From Komagataeibacter xylinus (GTDB lineage Bacteria > Pseudomonadota > Alphaproteobacteria > Acetobacterales > Acetobacteraceae): a stretch of DNA of 34,029 bases. Under the pieces are notes generated by a model. It was not told the DNA's origin, did not search any database, and worked only from the letters and a program-made list of their open reading frames with translations. The DNA is taken from the NCBI RefSeq assembly GCF_004302915.1, contig NZ_QQBI01000030.1, positions 1 to 34,029 on the forward strand. The letters run 5' to 3'. Both the position numbers and the translations under genes were made by a program. Positions within the stretch are counted from its first letter, which is position 1. Each line of letters starts with the position of its first letter. Shown here piece after piece: positions 1 through 9,008 of the stretch.

Positions 1-126
1 TCAGCCGACCAGATCCTCGCCTCGGTGAAGCGCTTTTGTCACAAGACAATGAACCGAACTTCAGATTCAGGTGACTATGTTTTGCATGATGCTGTTCGGA
101 GCAGTTTTGGGAAAGCTGTGTATTAA
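1..126 (+). mobile_element. C-terminal end of an IS630-family-like transposase (partial, cut by window edge)
   Basis: The frame is open from base 1 to a TAA at 124-126. It reads SADQILASVKRFCHKT then NRTSDSGD, which resembles the C-terminal tail of IS630-type transposases from memory; no search was possible. Those proteins usually end soon after the SDSG motif, but this frame continues about 16 residues, so the end may have been altered by truncation or a lost stop. The catalytic DDE residues would lie left of the window. Terminal inverted repeats and a TA target duplication could not be identified. It marks the left side of the accessory region. Confidence 0.5.
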
Positions 127-140
127 ATACTTATAATGGG

Positions 141-175
141 CAGGTTTTATCAGGCATATTCCTGATAAATACCTG
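141..175. repeat. Hairpin: 9-bp perfect stem extended by 5 bp past one bulge
   Basis: TTTATCAGG (146-154) and CCTGATAAA (161-169) form a perfect stem around the loop CATATT. The outer CAGGT (141-145) and ACCTG (171-175) extend it past one bulged T at 170. It lies between the transposase tail and hen1. It could be an insertion-sequence end, a terminator for the transposase (no U-tract follows) or a regulatory structure ahead of hen1. The sequence does not decide between these. Confidence 0.45.
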
Positions 176-289
176 AAACCCTTGTCCAGCAATGAAATGT
201 TGCATTAAGTATGGCCCCATCGTGCCTGTGCGTGGGGCAAGGGCGCTACGCCGCCCTGCGCATGCGCGCGCCCGTAACTGGAGTCCGTG

Positions 290-1696
290 ATGCTTCTGAG
301 CCTTTCCACCACCCATGTGCCCGCGACGGATCTGGGTTTTCTCCTCATGAAGCATCCCGATAACGTGCATCAACTCCAACTCTCGATGGGGCGGGCGTCG
401 CTTTTCTATCCGCAGGCGGATGAAGCGCGCTGCACGGCGGCCATCATGGTCGAGATCGACCCCATCGACCTTGTGCGCGGGCGCGGCCACGCCACGGGCC
501 AGCAGGACAGCTACGTCAATGACCGGCCCTATGCCGCCTCGTCGCTGCTGATGACCGCCATGCGCCGCCTGCTTGGCACCGCCCTGTCCGGTCGCTCGCG
601 CATGCGCCAGGACCTGGCTGATAGCGATATCCCGCTTGAGGTCACCATCACCCCGCTGCCGGTGCGCGGGCCTGCGGACCTCGCCGCGCGCCTGTTCACG
701 CCGCTGGGCTACGAGGTCGAGACCACGCCCATCGTGCTCGATCCCGCCCACCCGGAATGGGGCGACAGCCCTTATGTCACCTTTACGCTCAGGGGCAGGG
801 TGCGGCTGTCCACCCTGCTGCGGCAGCTTTTCCTGCTGGTGCCGGTGCTTGATAACAGCAAGCATTATTACGTGGGCGAGGACGAGGTGGAAAAGCTCCT
901 GCGCGAGGGGGCGGGCTGGCTTGATGCCCACCCCGAGCGCGACCTCATCATCCGCCGTGCCCTCAAGGGGTTCCGTCCGCTCGTGGCGCGTGCGCAGGCG
1001 GAACTCAGCGCGCCCGATGATGCGCCCGCCCCGGCCGAGACCGATGGGCCTGATACGCCAGAAAGGCGGCTCGAGGCCCCCCTGCGCCTGCAGGATGCCC
1101 GCATCGCCCACGTGGTCGAGACCCTGCGCCACCTGCATGCGCATAGCGTGCTTGATTGCGGCTGTGGCGAGGGCGACCTGCTGCGCGCCCTGCTTGCCGT
1201 GCCCGATTTCAGCCGCATCGTGGGCATGGATGTCGCCCCGCATGTGCTGGCGCGCGCGGCGCAGCGGCTGCGGCTTGATGACATGCCCGAGCTTAAGCGC
1301 AGGCGCATCACCCTCATGCAGGGCGCGCTGACCTATCGTGACAGGCGCATGCAGGGGTTTGACGCGGCCTGCGTGATTGAAGTGATCGAACACATGGATG
1401 CCGAGCGCCTGCCTGCCTTCGAACAGGTGCTGTTTGGCCACGCCCGCCCCGGCATTGTCATCGTGACCACGCCCAACCGGGCGTATAATGCCCTGTTCCC
1501 CAACCTGCCCGCCCTTGCCATGCGCCACCCTGACCATCGTTTTGAATGGGATCGCGCCACCTTCAGCCGCTGGGCGCGCGATGTGGCGCAGGCTTATGGC
1601 TACACCGTGGCGTTCGAGGGCATTGGCCCGGTTGACCCCACCCATGGCACGCCCACGCAGATGGCGCTCTTTACGCAGGCAGGACACGAATCATGA
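290..1696 (+). CDS. hen1: Bacterial Hen1, 3'-terminal RNA ribose 2'-O-methyltransferase
   Basis: The product is about 468 aa. Bacterial Hen1 methylates the 2'-OH at the 3' end of a broken RNA before Pnkp seals it, so the repaired tRNA resists being cut again by the same ribotoxin. The N-terminal half (about 1-250) matches the Hen1 module that activates the Pnkp ligase. The C-terminal half is a SAM methyltransferase: VLDCGCGEGD is the SAM-binding loop (about residue 287), EVIEHMD carries the metal-binding Glu/His residues, and TTPNRAYN and HRFEWDRATF are typical of the family. A GTG at 287 directly precedes the ATG at 290. GGAG at 280-283 fits the ATG best. The stop overlaps the pnkp start (ATGA), indicating translational coupling. 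Confidence 0.93.
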   Translation: MLLSLSTTHVPATDLGFLLMKHPDNVHQLQLSMGRASLFYPQADEARCTAAIMVEIDPIDLVRGRGHATGQQDSYVNDRPYAASSLLMTAMRRLLGTALSGRSRMRQDLADSDIPLEVTITPLPVRGPADLAARLFTPLGYEVETTPIVLDPAHPEWGDSPYVTFTLRGRVRLSTLLRQLFLLVPVLDNSKHYYVGEDEVEKLLREGAGWLDAHPERDLIIRRALKGFRPLVARAQAELSAPDDAPAPAETDGPDTPERRLEAPLRLQDARIAHVVETLRHLHAHSVLDCGCGEGDLLRALLAVPDFSRIVGMDVAPHVLARAAQRLRLDDMPELKRRRITLMQGALTYRDRRMQGFDAACVIEVIEHMDAERLPAFEQVLFGHARPGIVIVTTPNRAYNALFPNLPALAMRHPDHRFEWDRATFSRWARDVAQAYGYTVAFEGIGPVDPTHGTPTQMALFTQAGHES

Positions 1697-4236
1697 AGAT
1701 CGAGATACCGGAATTCGCGCTGGTCCTGCTGGTTGGCGCCTCGGGCACGGGCAAGTCGAGCTTTGCCGCGCGCCATTTCAGGCCCACGGAAGTCATTTCA
1801 TCGGATGCGATGCGGGGCTGGGTCTGTGATGATGAAAGCGATCAGGCCGCAACGCCCGATGCCTTCGCCATGCTGCATGCGCTCGCCCGCACTCGGCTCA
1901 GGAACCGCCGCCTTACGGTGATTGACGCCACCAACGTACAGCCCGCCGCCCGCAAGAGCCTGATAGCACTGGCGCGTGAGGCGCATGCGCTGGTGGTGGC
2001 GATCGTGTTCGACCTGCCCGAGGCGGTGGCCGTGGCGCGTAACGCAGGCCGCGCGGGGCGCGACATCAGCGCAGGCGTGGTGAGCCGCCAGATGCGTGAC
2101 CTCCATCGCGGCCTGCGCGGCATGCGCAGCGAGGGCATACGCTACACCCATGTGCTGCACACGGCGGCGGAGGTCGATGCCGTAGCCATCACCCGCACCC
2201 GCCTGTGGACCGACCGGCGTGAGGACAGGGGCCCGTTTGACATCATTGGTGACGTGCATGGCTGCGCCGATGAACTGCAGGAGCTGCTGCAAAAACTCGG
2301 CTACACCATAACCTGGCAGGGCAAGGCGGTGCAGGTCACGCCGCCTGCGGGCCGCCACGCGGTTTTTGTGGGCGATCTGGTCGATCGTGGTCCCAACACG
2401 CCCGATGTGCTGCGCATCGTGCGCGCCATGGTCGAGGCGGGCCACGCGCTGGCGGTGGTGGGCAACCATGATGACAAGCTCAAGCGCTACCTGTCGGGCA
2501 AGGCGGTCAAGCGCACCCATGGCCTGGCTGAGACCATAGAACAGCTCGAGGCCGAACCGCCCGCCTTCGTGGCCAGCCTGCGCCCGTGGCTCGACGGGCT
2601 GATCAGCCATTACGTGCTTGATGAAGGCCGGCTGGTCGTGGCCCATGCGGGCATCAGGGAGGACATGCAGGGCCGCGCCTCGGGTGCGGTGCGCGCCTTT
2701 TGCATGTATGGCGAGACCACGGGCGAGATCGACAGTTTCGGCCTGCCCGTGCGCTATGACTGGGCGGCCGACTACAGGGGGCAGGCCAAGGTGGTGTATG
2801 GCCACACCCCGGTCATGGAGGCGCAGTGGCATAACGGCACGCTGTGCATCGATACCGGCTGCTGCTTTGGCGGCAGGCTGACCGCCCTGCGCTACCCCGA
2901 GATGGAACTTGTGGCCGTGCAGGCACGCGAGACCTATGCCGAGCCGCTGCGCCCGCTTGGCGGCCCCGCCACGCCCGAGGCCCAGCCCCCCGCCACCATG
3001 CCTGACGTGGCCGATATGCTGGGCAGGCAGGCGGTCGAGACGCGCGACCTTGGCACCATCGTCATTGCGCCTGACAACGCCGCCGCCGCGCTGGAGGTCA
3101 TGAGCCGCTTTGCGGTGGACCCGCGCTGGCTCATTCACCTGCCGCCCACCATGTCGCCGCCCGAGACCAGCGCCATGGAGGGCTGGCTGGAACGCCCGGA
3201 GGAGGCGCTGGCCTATTACCGCAAGAACGGCGTGGGTTCCGTGGTGGTGGAGGAAAAACACATGGGCTCGCGCGCGCTGGTGGTGCTGGCGCGCAACCCT
3301 GATGTCGCGGCCCGCCGCTTTGGCGTGAGCGACGGCGCGCGCGGCATCGTGGTCACCCGCACCGGCCGCCGCCTGTTTGATGACCCCGCCATCGAGGCCG
3401 CCGTGCTGCACCAGATGGATGCCGCCATGACCACCGCCGGCCTGTGGGATGATCTGGCAACCGACTGGGTGCTGTGGGATGTCGAGGCCATGCCGTGGAA
3501 CATGAAGGCGGCAGGGCTGGTGCATGCGCAGTTCGCCCCGGTGGGGGCTGCCGCCATTGCCAGCCTGTCAGCCGCTGAGCAGGCGCTGGCGGCAGCACGC
3601 GCGCGCGGCGTGGCGGTGGATGACCTGCAGGCCGCTACTGCCGTGCGGCTGGAGGATGCCTTTCGCTACCGCGATGCCTATAACCGCTACGTCACCCCGT
3701 TCGAGGGGCTGGCCAGTGTCAGGATCGCGCCGTTCCACCTGCTGGCATCGGAGGGGCATGTGCATGCCGACCGTAACCATGCATGGCACATGCAGCACGC
3801 CCACAGGCTGGCCGAAGCAGGCGGCCCGCTGGTCATGGCCACGCGCCACCGGCTTGTTGACCTCAACGACCCCGAACAGTGCGCCGCCGCCATTGCGTGG
3901 TGGGAGGACCTGACCGGGGCAGGCGGCGAAGGGATGGTGGTCAAGCCGCTGGATTTCCTGGCACGGGGCAGGCGCGGCCTGATCCAGCCCGCCATCAAGT
4001 GCCGGGGGCGCGATTACCTGCGTATTATCTATGGCCCTGATTATGACCGTCCCGAGCATCTCGCGCGGCTGAAAAAGCGCAATCTGGGCCAGAAACGCTC
4101 CATGGCCATTCGCGAATTCGCGCTGGGGCTGGAGGCCCTGCGCCGGTTCGTGGCGCACGCACCCCTGTCGCAGGTGCACCAGTGCGTGTTTGGCGTGCTG
4201 GCCATGGAGAGCGAACCGGTGGATTCGCGCCTGTAA
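1693..4236 (+). CDS. pnkp: Polynucleotide kinase-phosphatase-ligase Pnkp (RNA end healing and sealing)
   Basis: The 847-aa product has the usual full length for the family and three modules. (1) An N-terminal kinase has P-loop GASGTGKS at residues 15-22. (2) A central metallophosphatase has DIIGDVHG (about 183), FVGDLVDRGPN and VVGNHDDK, the ligands of a two-metal phosphoesterase. (3) A C-terminal ATP-grasp-like nucleotidyltransferase has EEKHMGSR, with the nucleotidyl-acceptor Lys at about 522. Pnkp heals 5'-OH and 2',3'-cyclic-phosphate ends left by ribotoxins. Its ligase needs Hen1, which is encoded immediately upstream with a 4-bp overlap. No motif is missing, so the enzyme looks intact. 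It ends 14 bp short of the convergent pglX-like stop. Confidence 0.95.
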   Translation: MKIEIPEFALVLLVGASGTGKSSFAARHFRPTEVISSDAMRGWVCDDESDQAATPDAFAMLHALARTRLRNRRLTVIDATNVQPAARKSLIALAREAHALVVAIVFDLPEAVAVARNAGRAGRDISAGVVSRQMRDLHRGLRGMRSEGIRYTHVLHTAAEVDAVAITRTRLWTDRREDRGPFDIIGDVHGCADELQELLQKLGYTITWQGKAVQVTPPAGRHAVFVGDLVDRGPNTPDVLRIVRAMVEAGHALAVVGNHDDKLKRYLSGKAVKRTHGLAETIEQLEAEPPAFVASLRPWLDGLISHYVLDEGRLVVAHAGIREDMQGRASGAVRAFCMYGETTGEIDSFGLPVRYDWAADYRGQAKVVYGHTPVMEAQWHNGTLCIDTGCCFGGRLTALRYPEMELVAVQARETYAEPLRPLGGPATPEAQPPATMPDVADMLGRQAVETRDLGTIVIAPDNAAAALEVMSRFAVDPRWLIHLPPTMSPPETSAMEGWLERPEEALAYYRKNGVGSVVVEEKHMGSRALVVLARNPDVAARRFGVSDGARGIVVTRTGRRLFDDPAIEAAVLHQMDAAMTTAGLWDDLATDWVLWDVEAMPWNMKAAGLVHAQFAPVGAAAIASLSAAEQALAAARARGVAVDDLQAATAVRLEDAFRYRDAYNRYVTPFEGLASVRIAPFHLLASEGHVHADRNHAWHMQHAHRLAEAGGPLVMATRHRLVDLNDPEQCAAAIAWWEDLTGAGGEGMVVKPLDFLARGRRGLIQPAIKCRGRDYLRIIYGPDYDRPEHLARLKKRNLGQKRSMAIREFALGLEALRRFVAHAPLSQVHQCVFGVLAMESEPVDSRL

Positions 4237-4250
4237 AAGTTCCGGGTGAT

Positions 4251-7200
4251 TCAGTCCGGCACGCCCCTGATCGGTTTCAGCGCCCCGGCAAAAAGCCGGT
4301 AATTGCGCCTGACGCCCGCATCGAGATCAAGGGTGATCCCCTGCTGCGCCAGCGGATGGAGCACACCATCCGCCCACGCGCCCAGGGCCTTGATCCGCGC
4401 TGCTACCGCCCGGCTTTCCTTTTGCGCCCTGCTGCGCTGATGAGGCAGGCTGCCTGCATCCTTGGCCTGCCTGTGCAGCCGGGCCTGTTCGCGCGCCAGC
4501 CGTGCAATGAACTGGCGCAGGGATGCCAGCACGGTGGAGACGGTCTCCCGCTGGTAGCGGTGCATGTACACCAGCGCGTTGAAGTGCCCATCGGGGCTGG
4601 AAAACATCCAGTAAACAGGGCGCTTCCTGTAGCGTTTTACATGGTCATCGAAAAAATCACGGCTGAACCACCGGCGTAGGTCCTTGCCGAGCGCGCGTTC
4701 AATGAAGGCAAGGTTTTCGTGAAACTGCGCCACGCCAAAGCTCACGCGCAGGAATTGGCAAACGGCGGTTACGATATCATCGCCCAACCCGTCTTCCTCC
4801 AGCACGGGAATGACGTTGTCACGCACGGGGGCAAAGCGGGGGTGAGGTACGCGGGCGAAATACGCCTCAAGCCCCGCGCCCTGCCGGGCAAGGATGAGAC
4901 CGGGGGCATCAAGGCTGTAGCGCCCGAACAGGCAGCCCACGGCATAATGCAGCAATTCGGCCACCGTATCCGCGCGCAGGCGGGCTTCGCCATCGGCGGC
5001 CCTGGGGCCGCCATAGCGATAGGCGGGATTGCAGGTAAGCGTGATGTCCCTGGCCGGCACATCGGGTGTCAGTTCGTCGTGCAATCCATAGGCGTTGATG
5101 AAAAGGCGGTTATTGTCTTCCTCCAGCCGGGCCATGGCATCGGTCATGCCCTGCCAGCGCGCGCGCAGCCGGGTATAGGCGCGGGCAAGCGTATCGCCCG
5201 GGCAGGCGACCGACAGCAGCGGCAGGGTAGTGAAATCCCACGATGTTTCGTGCCCGTCCCAGTCGCATTTGCCAATCTTCACGGCGGCCTGCACGATGGC
5301 CTGTATGGCCTTGGTGTCGATCTGTTCGGGCAGCGGGATGGAGGCGACGTTATTGACCTGAAAATTCAGGGTCGGGTTCAGGGCCTGCAGGAACAGGCCA
5401 GCCGTTTTTGCGCACAGGGCGCCCGTATAGAGGCTGATCTGGTCGGGCTGGGCGGGAAAGAGCGAGCAGCCAGCCATGTCAAAGATGAAACCGGGCGGCT
5501 GCTGGCGCACGCCAAAATAGGCTGACGACAGGAAAGACCAGCTGACCGAGGGGCTGAAATACCGTTGCCTTGCGCGTGGATAGGCCCGGCCCGAGGCTAC
5601 GATGGCGCGGCCATCATCGTGCCAGTTCACCACGTAATCGGCATTGCCGTACCATTTGCGGAATTCGCCGCCCTTGGCATAGGGGAACCATGTGCAGCCC
5701 GACTGCCGGGCTGCGGCGGGGGAGAACGCATCCGTTTTGAGCCGGTTGCGGTCCACTTCATGCCATGCCCTGACAAAGCGTGCATTCTCGCCCGTGGTCA
5801 TGCCGCATACGGCGGCGGCCGATGCCCCGATCAGCGGAAAGCGCGAAAAGCACTGCCTGAAATTCTCCGATAGCCAGTACGCAATCGGCTGGCCTGGGAT
5901 CTGTTCAAAATCTTCCGCTGCAGCCTGATGGCGCCATCCACACTCCGGGTGCTGGATGGCCTCTTGCAACCGGGCTTTCTTTTCGGCTTCCGATCCGCCC
6001 TCGACAAGCCGGATGAAGGTGCCTTCGTACTGCGCATCACGGGTATTCCCGATCACGAAAGCCGTGGTGGACACCACAGCACCGCCGATGCTGTCAAACG
6101 CCCGCTCGCCCAGATGCGCCATGGACATGATCGTGGTTTCGGCCAGCAGCCGGGCGCGCAGTTTTTCGTAGGAGGCGAGGAACATCCATGACTGCATGGT
6201 GATCATGGCCATCAGCCCGTGCCGCACGGTCAGGCCCAGCGCGCGCTCCATGAACACGGCAAAAAGATCGCACCTGCTGTGGGGATGGTTGGCCCTGATG
6301 AAGGCGGCCAGTGCATCGTTCATGCCTTTTGCCCCCATATAGGGCGGATTGGCCACGGTGACGTGGTAGCGGGGGGCAAGCGCCTCGGCCATGCGCAGCA
6401 CGGCCAGGGCACGGGCCAGTACATTCGTCACGCGCGGGTCCGCGCCACCATTGCATGCCGCGATGCGGTGGCGCGCGCCCGTCACGTCGCATTGAGCGGG
6501 CACGATCAGCGCCCCCAGGTTCCGGGCCTGTTCGAACTGCCCCAGCAGCGTGCGCAGGCCGGGCGTGAACAGATCGCGCCCGAGCACGACGGCGATGTCC
6601 GCCATCTCGGCTTGGTTGAAGGTGACGTTGCGCATCACCACGATAGCGGGCCGTGCCTGCAGGTGCAGGAACGGCTGCCGCCCCAGCCGTGTGGCCGCCT
6701 TCATCAACAGGGCGAAGGCCGCGAGGGCCGCCGCCTGCGCGTCGATCTCGATTCCCGTCAGGTTATGTGTCAGGATCAGGCCCGGGATTTCATGGGGGGC
6801 ATGGCCTGCCTCGGCATAGATTTCATACAGCAGGTCGAAGCTGTAGGTCAGCATATGGCCCGCGCCACAGGCGGGGTCGCACAGGCGGATATCCTCGGGG
6901 CGGACAAGGGGGGGCACGTCGGTTTCAGGTGCCGAGGGCGCGATGTAATACGCCATCTTCGCCGCCAGTGCTGATTGCGGGTGGTTGCGTAGCCACAGCC
7001 GCCCCAGTGAATTTTCCACCAGGTAACGCACGATCCAGTGCGGCGTGAAAAGCTGCGTCGCTGCGGGAATATTCGCGGGCGTGATTTTGATGTTACGTTT
7101 CAGCCCGGCAAAGACCGCATCTTTTTTTGCCGAGATATAGAACTGGTACAGCCATCCGATGATCTCGACATGCTGGCAGGCGGCCTCGGTCATCACCGCG

Positions 7201-7628
7201 CGCAGGCGGGCGAGAAAGCCATCGGGTGCCAAAAGGCCATCAGGCATGAGGAGATCGGTGTAATCCCCGGCCCCTGCAAACAGGAAAGGCATGCGGTCGT
7301 GCCAGTCATGGCAGGCCTGGAGCACATGCAGCCGGTAGGCTTCCTCATGCCCTTCATGGGCGCAGGGGGCGGCTTCGCGCACGACATGCGGGGTGGTCAG
7401 GCCCATGACATCCATGAAGCGCAGCGCCGTAAAGCGGTTGAACCAGGTGCAGGCCGCCTGTTCGATAACCGCCTCGCGGTTGCGTTCAATGGCGGTCCTC
7501 AGCGCTGTGATTGCCCCGGAGGGAGCGCGTGCTTCCTCGGCAAGCACCCTGTCGAGCCGGGTCGTGACCTGATCGATCATCCAGATGCGTGTAGTCCGGG
7601 CAAAGCGTTTGAGTGCGTTGATATCCAT
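4251..7628 (-). CDS. pglX: PglX-type (BREX-1 family) adenine-specific DNA methyltransferase, without other BREX genes
   Basis: The product is about 1125 aa, close to the 1200 aa typical of BREX-1 PglX. The N-terminus (MDINALKRFARTTR, then ACTWFNRFTALRFMDVMG) is characteristic. The SAM motif CDPACGAGH lies near residue 250, and the amino-methyltransferase motif NPPYMG near 426 predicts N6-adenine methylation. In BREX, PglX marks host DNA and works with BrxA, BrxB, BrxC, PglZ and BrxL; none of these is in the window. The frame opens 69 bp further upstream, but MDINALKRF at 7628 is the conserved start. The start sits behind a weak GGAA within a CAGGCA...TGCCTG inverted repeat. It is probably cotranscribed with the nuclease-like gene ending at 7755. 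It could act as an orphan or as part of an unrecognised system. Confidence 0.85.
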   Translation of the reverse strand: MDINALKRFARTTRIWMIDQVTTRLDRVLAEEARAPSGAITALRTAIERNREAVIEQAACTWFNRFTALRFMDVMGLTTPHVVREAAPCAHEGHEEAYRLHVLQACHDWHDRMPFLFAGAGDYTDLLMPDGLLAPDGFLARLRAVMTEAACQHVEIIGWLYQFYISAKKDAVFAGLKRNIKITPANIPAATQLFTPHWIVRYLVENSLGRLWLRNHPQSALAAKMAYYIAPSAPETDVPPLVRPEDIRLCDPACGAGHMLTYSFDLLYEIYAEAGHAPHEIPGLILTHNLTGIEIDAQAAALAAFALLMKAATRLGRQPFLHLQARPAIVVMRNVTFNQAEMADIAVVLGRDLFTPGLRTLLGQFEQARNLGALIVPAQCDVTGARHRIAACNGGADPRVTNVLARALAVLRMAEALAPRYHVTVANPPYMGAKGMNDALAAFIRANHPHSRCDLFAVFMERALGLTVRHGLMAMITMQSWMFLASYEKLRARLLAETTIMSMAHLGERAFDSIGGAVVSTTAFVIGNTRDAQYEGTFIRLVEGGSEAEKKARLQEAIQHPECGWRHQAAAEDFEQIPGQPIAYWLSENFRQCFSRFPLIGASAAAVCGMTTGENARFVRAWHEVDRNRLKTDAFSPAAARQSGCTWFPYAKGGEFRKWYGNADYVVNWHDDGRAIVASGRAYPRARQRYFSPSVSWSFLSSAYFGVRQQPPGFIFDMAGCSLFPAQPDQISLYTGALCAKTAGLFLQALNPTLNFQVNNVASIPLPEQIDTKAIQAIVQAAVKIGKCDWDGHETSWDFTTLPLLSVACPGDTLARAYTRLRARWQGMTDAMARLEEDNNRLFINAYGLHDELTPDVPARDITLTCNPAYRYGGPRAADGEARLRADTVAELLHYAVGCLFGRYSLDAPGLILARQGAGLEAYFARVPHPRFAPVRDNVIPVLEEDGLGDDIVTAVCQFLRVSFGVAQFHENLAFIERALGKDLRRWFSRDFFDDHVKRYRKRPVYWMFSSPDGHFNALVYMHRYQRETVSTVLASLRQFIARLAREQARLHRQAKDAGSLPHQRSRAQKESRAVAARIKALGAWADGVLHPLAQQGITLDLDAGVRRNYRLFAGALKPIRGVPD

Positions 7629-7754
7629 CAGGCAGGCATCTTCCTGCCTGCGCGGGCCCGGACCAATAGGGTCTTTGTCATGTGATGGAGGTAGCACACC
7701 CCATCATGTTTTCGAGGCCGGTTGTGCCCATGACAGAAACGCCGCTGCTAGGCC

Positions 7755-8777
7755 TCATGCATGGGCGTGCGTCAGGTCGCTGCGGGCCAGATCAAGCATT
7801 GTCATCACCTCGCGCAGGAAGGCGACCGTCGCGTTGAAATCGAGAAGGCCCTTCTGGTCAAGTTTGATCCAATCAGGGCCGGTGCCAACGCATGCGGCGG
7901 CCATGGAGCGTCCATTTCCACGCCGTGCGGGGCGCTGGATGGTGATGCCCGTCTGCCTGCTGGTAGCCTCGAGTGTCTTGAGCCACCGGTCCCTGACAGA
8001 TGCACAGACGGCAGGGGGATGCTTCGTGTGCCAGCAGCCCAGCCTCAGAACGAGGGATTCCTGTTCGATCTGCAGATAGGTTTCCCAGCCAGACCAGGCG
8101 CCATAATGCCACCACGCGCCCATGAAGCCGCCTCGGGGGTTGGCAACATATCCCCACCTGAGGTCGGGAAAGACGTGTTGCAAGGCCAGAAAAAAGCCTT
8201 CCCACGCCTGGCTGGGCCATTGGGCAACAGGGAGGGTGAGGAAGCTTTGCGTTTTTTCTTCACGACATTCCAGTGAAGATAAAAAATCATCAATAATGTT
8301 ATTTTCCAGGCCATCTGCTGTTATTTTTCGTAAAACAGATAGAAAGTCATGCCTTAGAAACAGGCTATAGCCGGATTGTTCTGCTTTTTTGTAATTGGAC
8401 TGGTTTCCCGTCTTGCAGAAGATGGGAAGAACGGCCCGCTGTGGATAATGTTCTTGCAGGACTGCATGATAACGTTTCAATTGATCGCCATGCTCGCAGG
8501 TGTCGGTCTTGTCCTCAATGAGCAGAACAAGATTCTCACCCACCTCAGCAATCACATCGATTGAATAAAACTGCTTTTTGACACGGACTGTCGTGCCTGA
8601 AACAGGCGGTTGATTGCTGTGTTGCAGCAGGGCATTGAGGAAGGTTAGGCCCGTCGCGTGCATGGCGGGGTTTTTGGCTGCATTGCTTCTGTCGGCCCAG
8701 CTTAACAACCAGCAGATAAAGGCATCCTGCGATAGTTCAGACGTGGCCCAATAGAACAGATTGGTATTGTAGGTCAT
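7755..8777 (-). CDS. PD-(D/E)XK nuclease superfamily protein (PDDEXK_4 type)
   Basis: The 340-aa product begins with a helical segment, FYWATSELSQDAFICWLLSWAD, that recurs in PD-(D/E)XK proteins of Pfam PF14281. It is followed by a nuclease core, IDVIAEVGENLVLLIEDKT, giving the Asp...(Glu)-Asp-Lys triad, then an LKRYHAVL helix. The C-terminal half, rich in Trp, is not recognised. It lies 126 bp upstream of the pglX-like gene on the same strand. Cleavage activity is inferred, not shown. Its start is preceded by AGGAAAAG at some distance. Upstream DNA is clearly more AT-rich than the flanking core genes, suggesting foreign origin. Confidence 0.75.
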   Translation of the reverse strand: MTYNTNLFYWATSELSQDAFICWLLSWADRSNAAKNPAMHATGLTFLNALLQHSNQPPVSGTTVRVKKQFYSIDVIAEVGENLVLLIEDKTDTCEHGDQLKRYHAVLQEHYPQRAVLPIFCKTGNQSNYKKAEQSGYSLFLRHDFLSVLRKITADGLENNIIDDFLSSLECREEKTQSFLTLPVAQWPSQAWEGFFLALQHVFPDLRWGYVANPRGGFMGAWWHYGAWSGWETYLQIEQESLVLRLGCWHTKHPPAVCASVRDRWLKTLEATSRQTGITIQRPARRGNGRSMAAACVGTGPDWIKLDQKGLLDFNATVAFLREVMTMLDLARSDLTHAHA

Positions 8778-8848
8778 GTAAATAAATACTTTTCCTGTAG
8801 ATTGAATTAAAAAATAAAAACATTGATCTAATAATTTATTGCACTTAT

Positions 8849-8875
8849 TTTCCTTAACCTGTGACCGTAAGGAAA
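8849..8875. repeat. 8-bp inverted repeat upstream of the nuclease gene
   Basis: TTTCCTTA (8849-8856) and TAAGGAAA (8868-8875) are separated by 11 bp. The pair sits in the very AT-rich gap between the end of the WYL frame and the nuclease start at 8777. Its place in the promoter region fits an operator. It has no U-tract on the minus strand, so it is a poor terminator for the WYL gene. Confidence 0.3.
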
Positions 8876-8912
8876 TTTTTAAATGCCTGATACGTCAAAA
8901 ATGGTCGTCGTT

Positions 8913-9008
8913 TCATGAAAAATTGTGTTTGGGCACTTTTTCATGATGGGCCAGAGCTGCGGCAAGCCTATTGCAGAGTTCTTCCCTCAAAGATGCCGGT
9001 TCAAGGAT
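8913..9008 (-). pseudogene. Detached C-terminal tail of the WYL regulator, beyond an in-frame stop
   Basis: Reading on in the same frame past the TAA at 9009-9011 gives ILEPASLREEL, a short linker, RLAAALAHHEK and a few more residues before a TGA at 8913-8915. The pattern of a strand ending in LEP followed by xLRxxL and a final helix is the usual end of WYL-domain regulators. The stop therefore appears to interrupt an ancestral longer protein by about 31 residues. Sequencing error, a recent nonsense mutation and readthrough of TAA are all possible. Confidence 0.7.

Noticed and set aside
131-1687. Long minus-strand open frame opposite hen1
   Set aside because: It is a shadow of the GC-rich hen1 gene; the plus strand has recognised domains and a coupled partner, while this frame has no domain.
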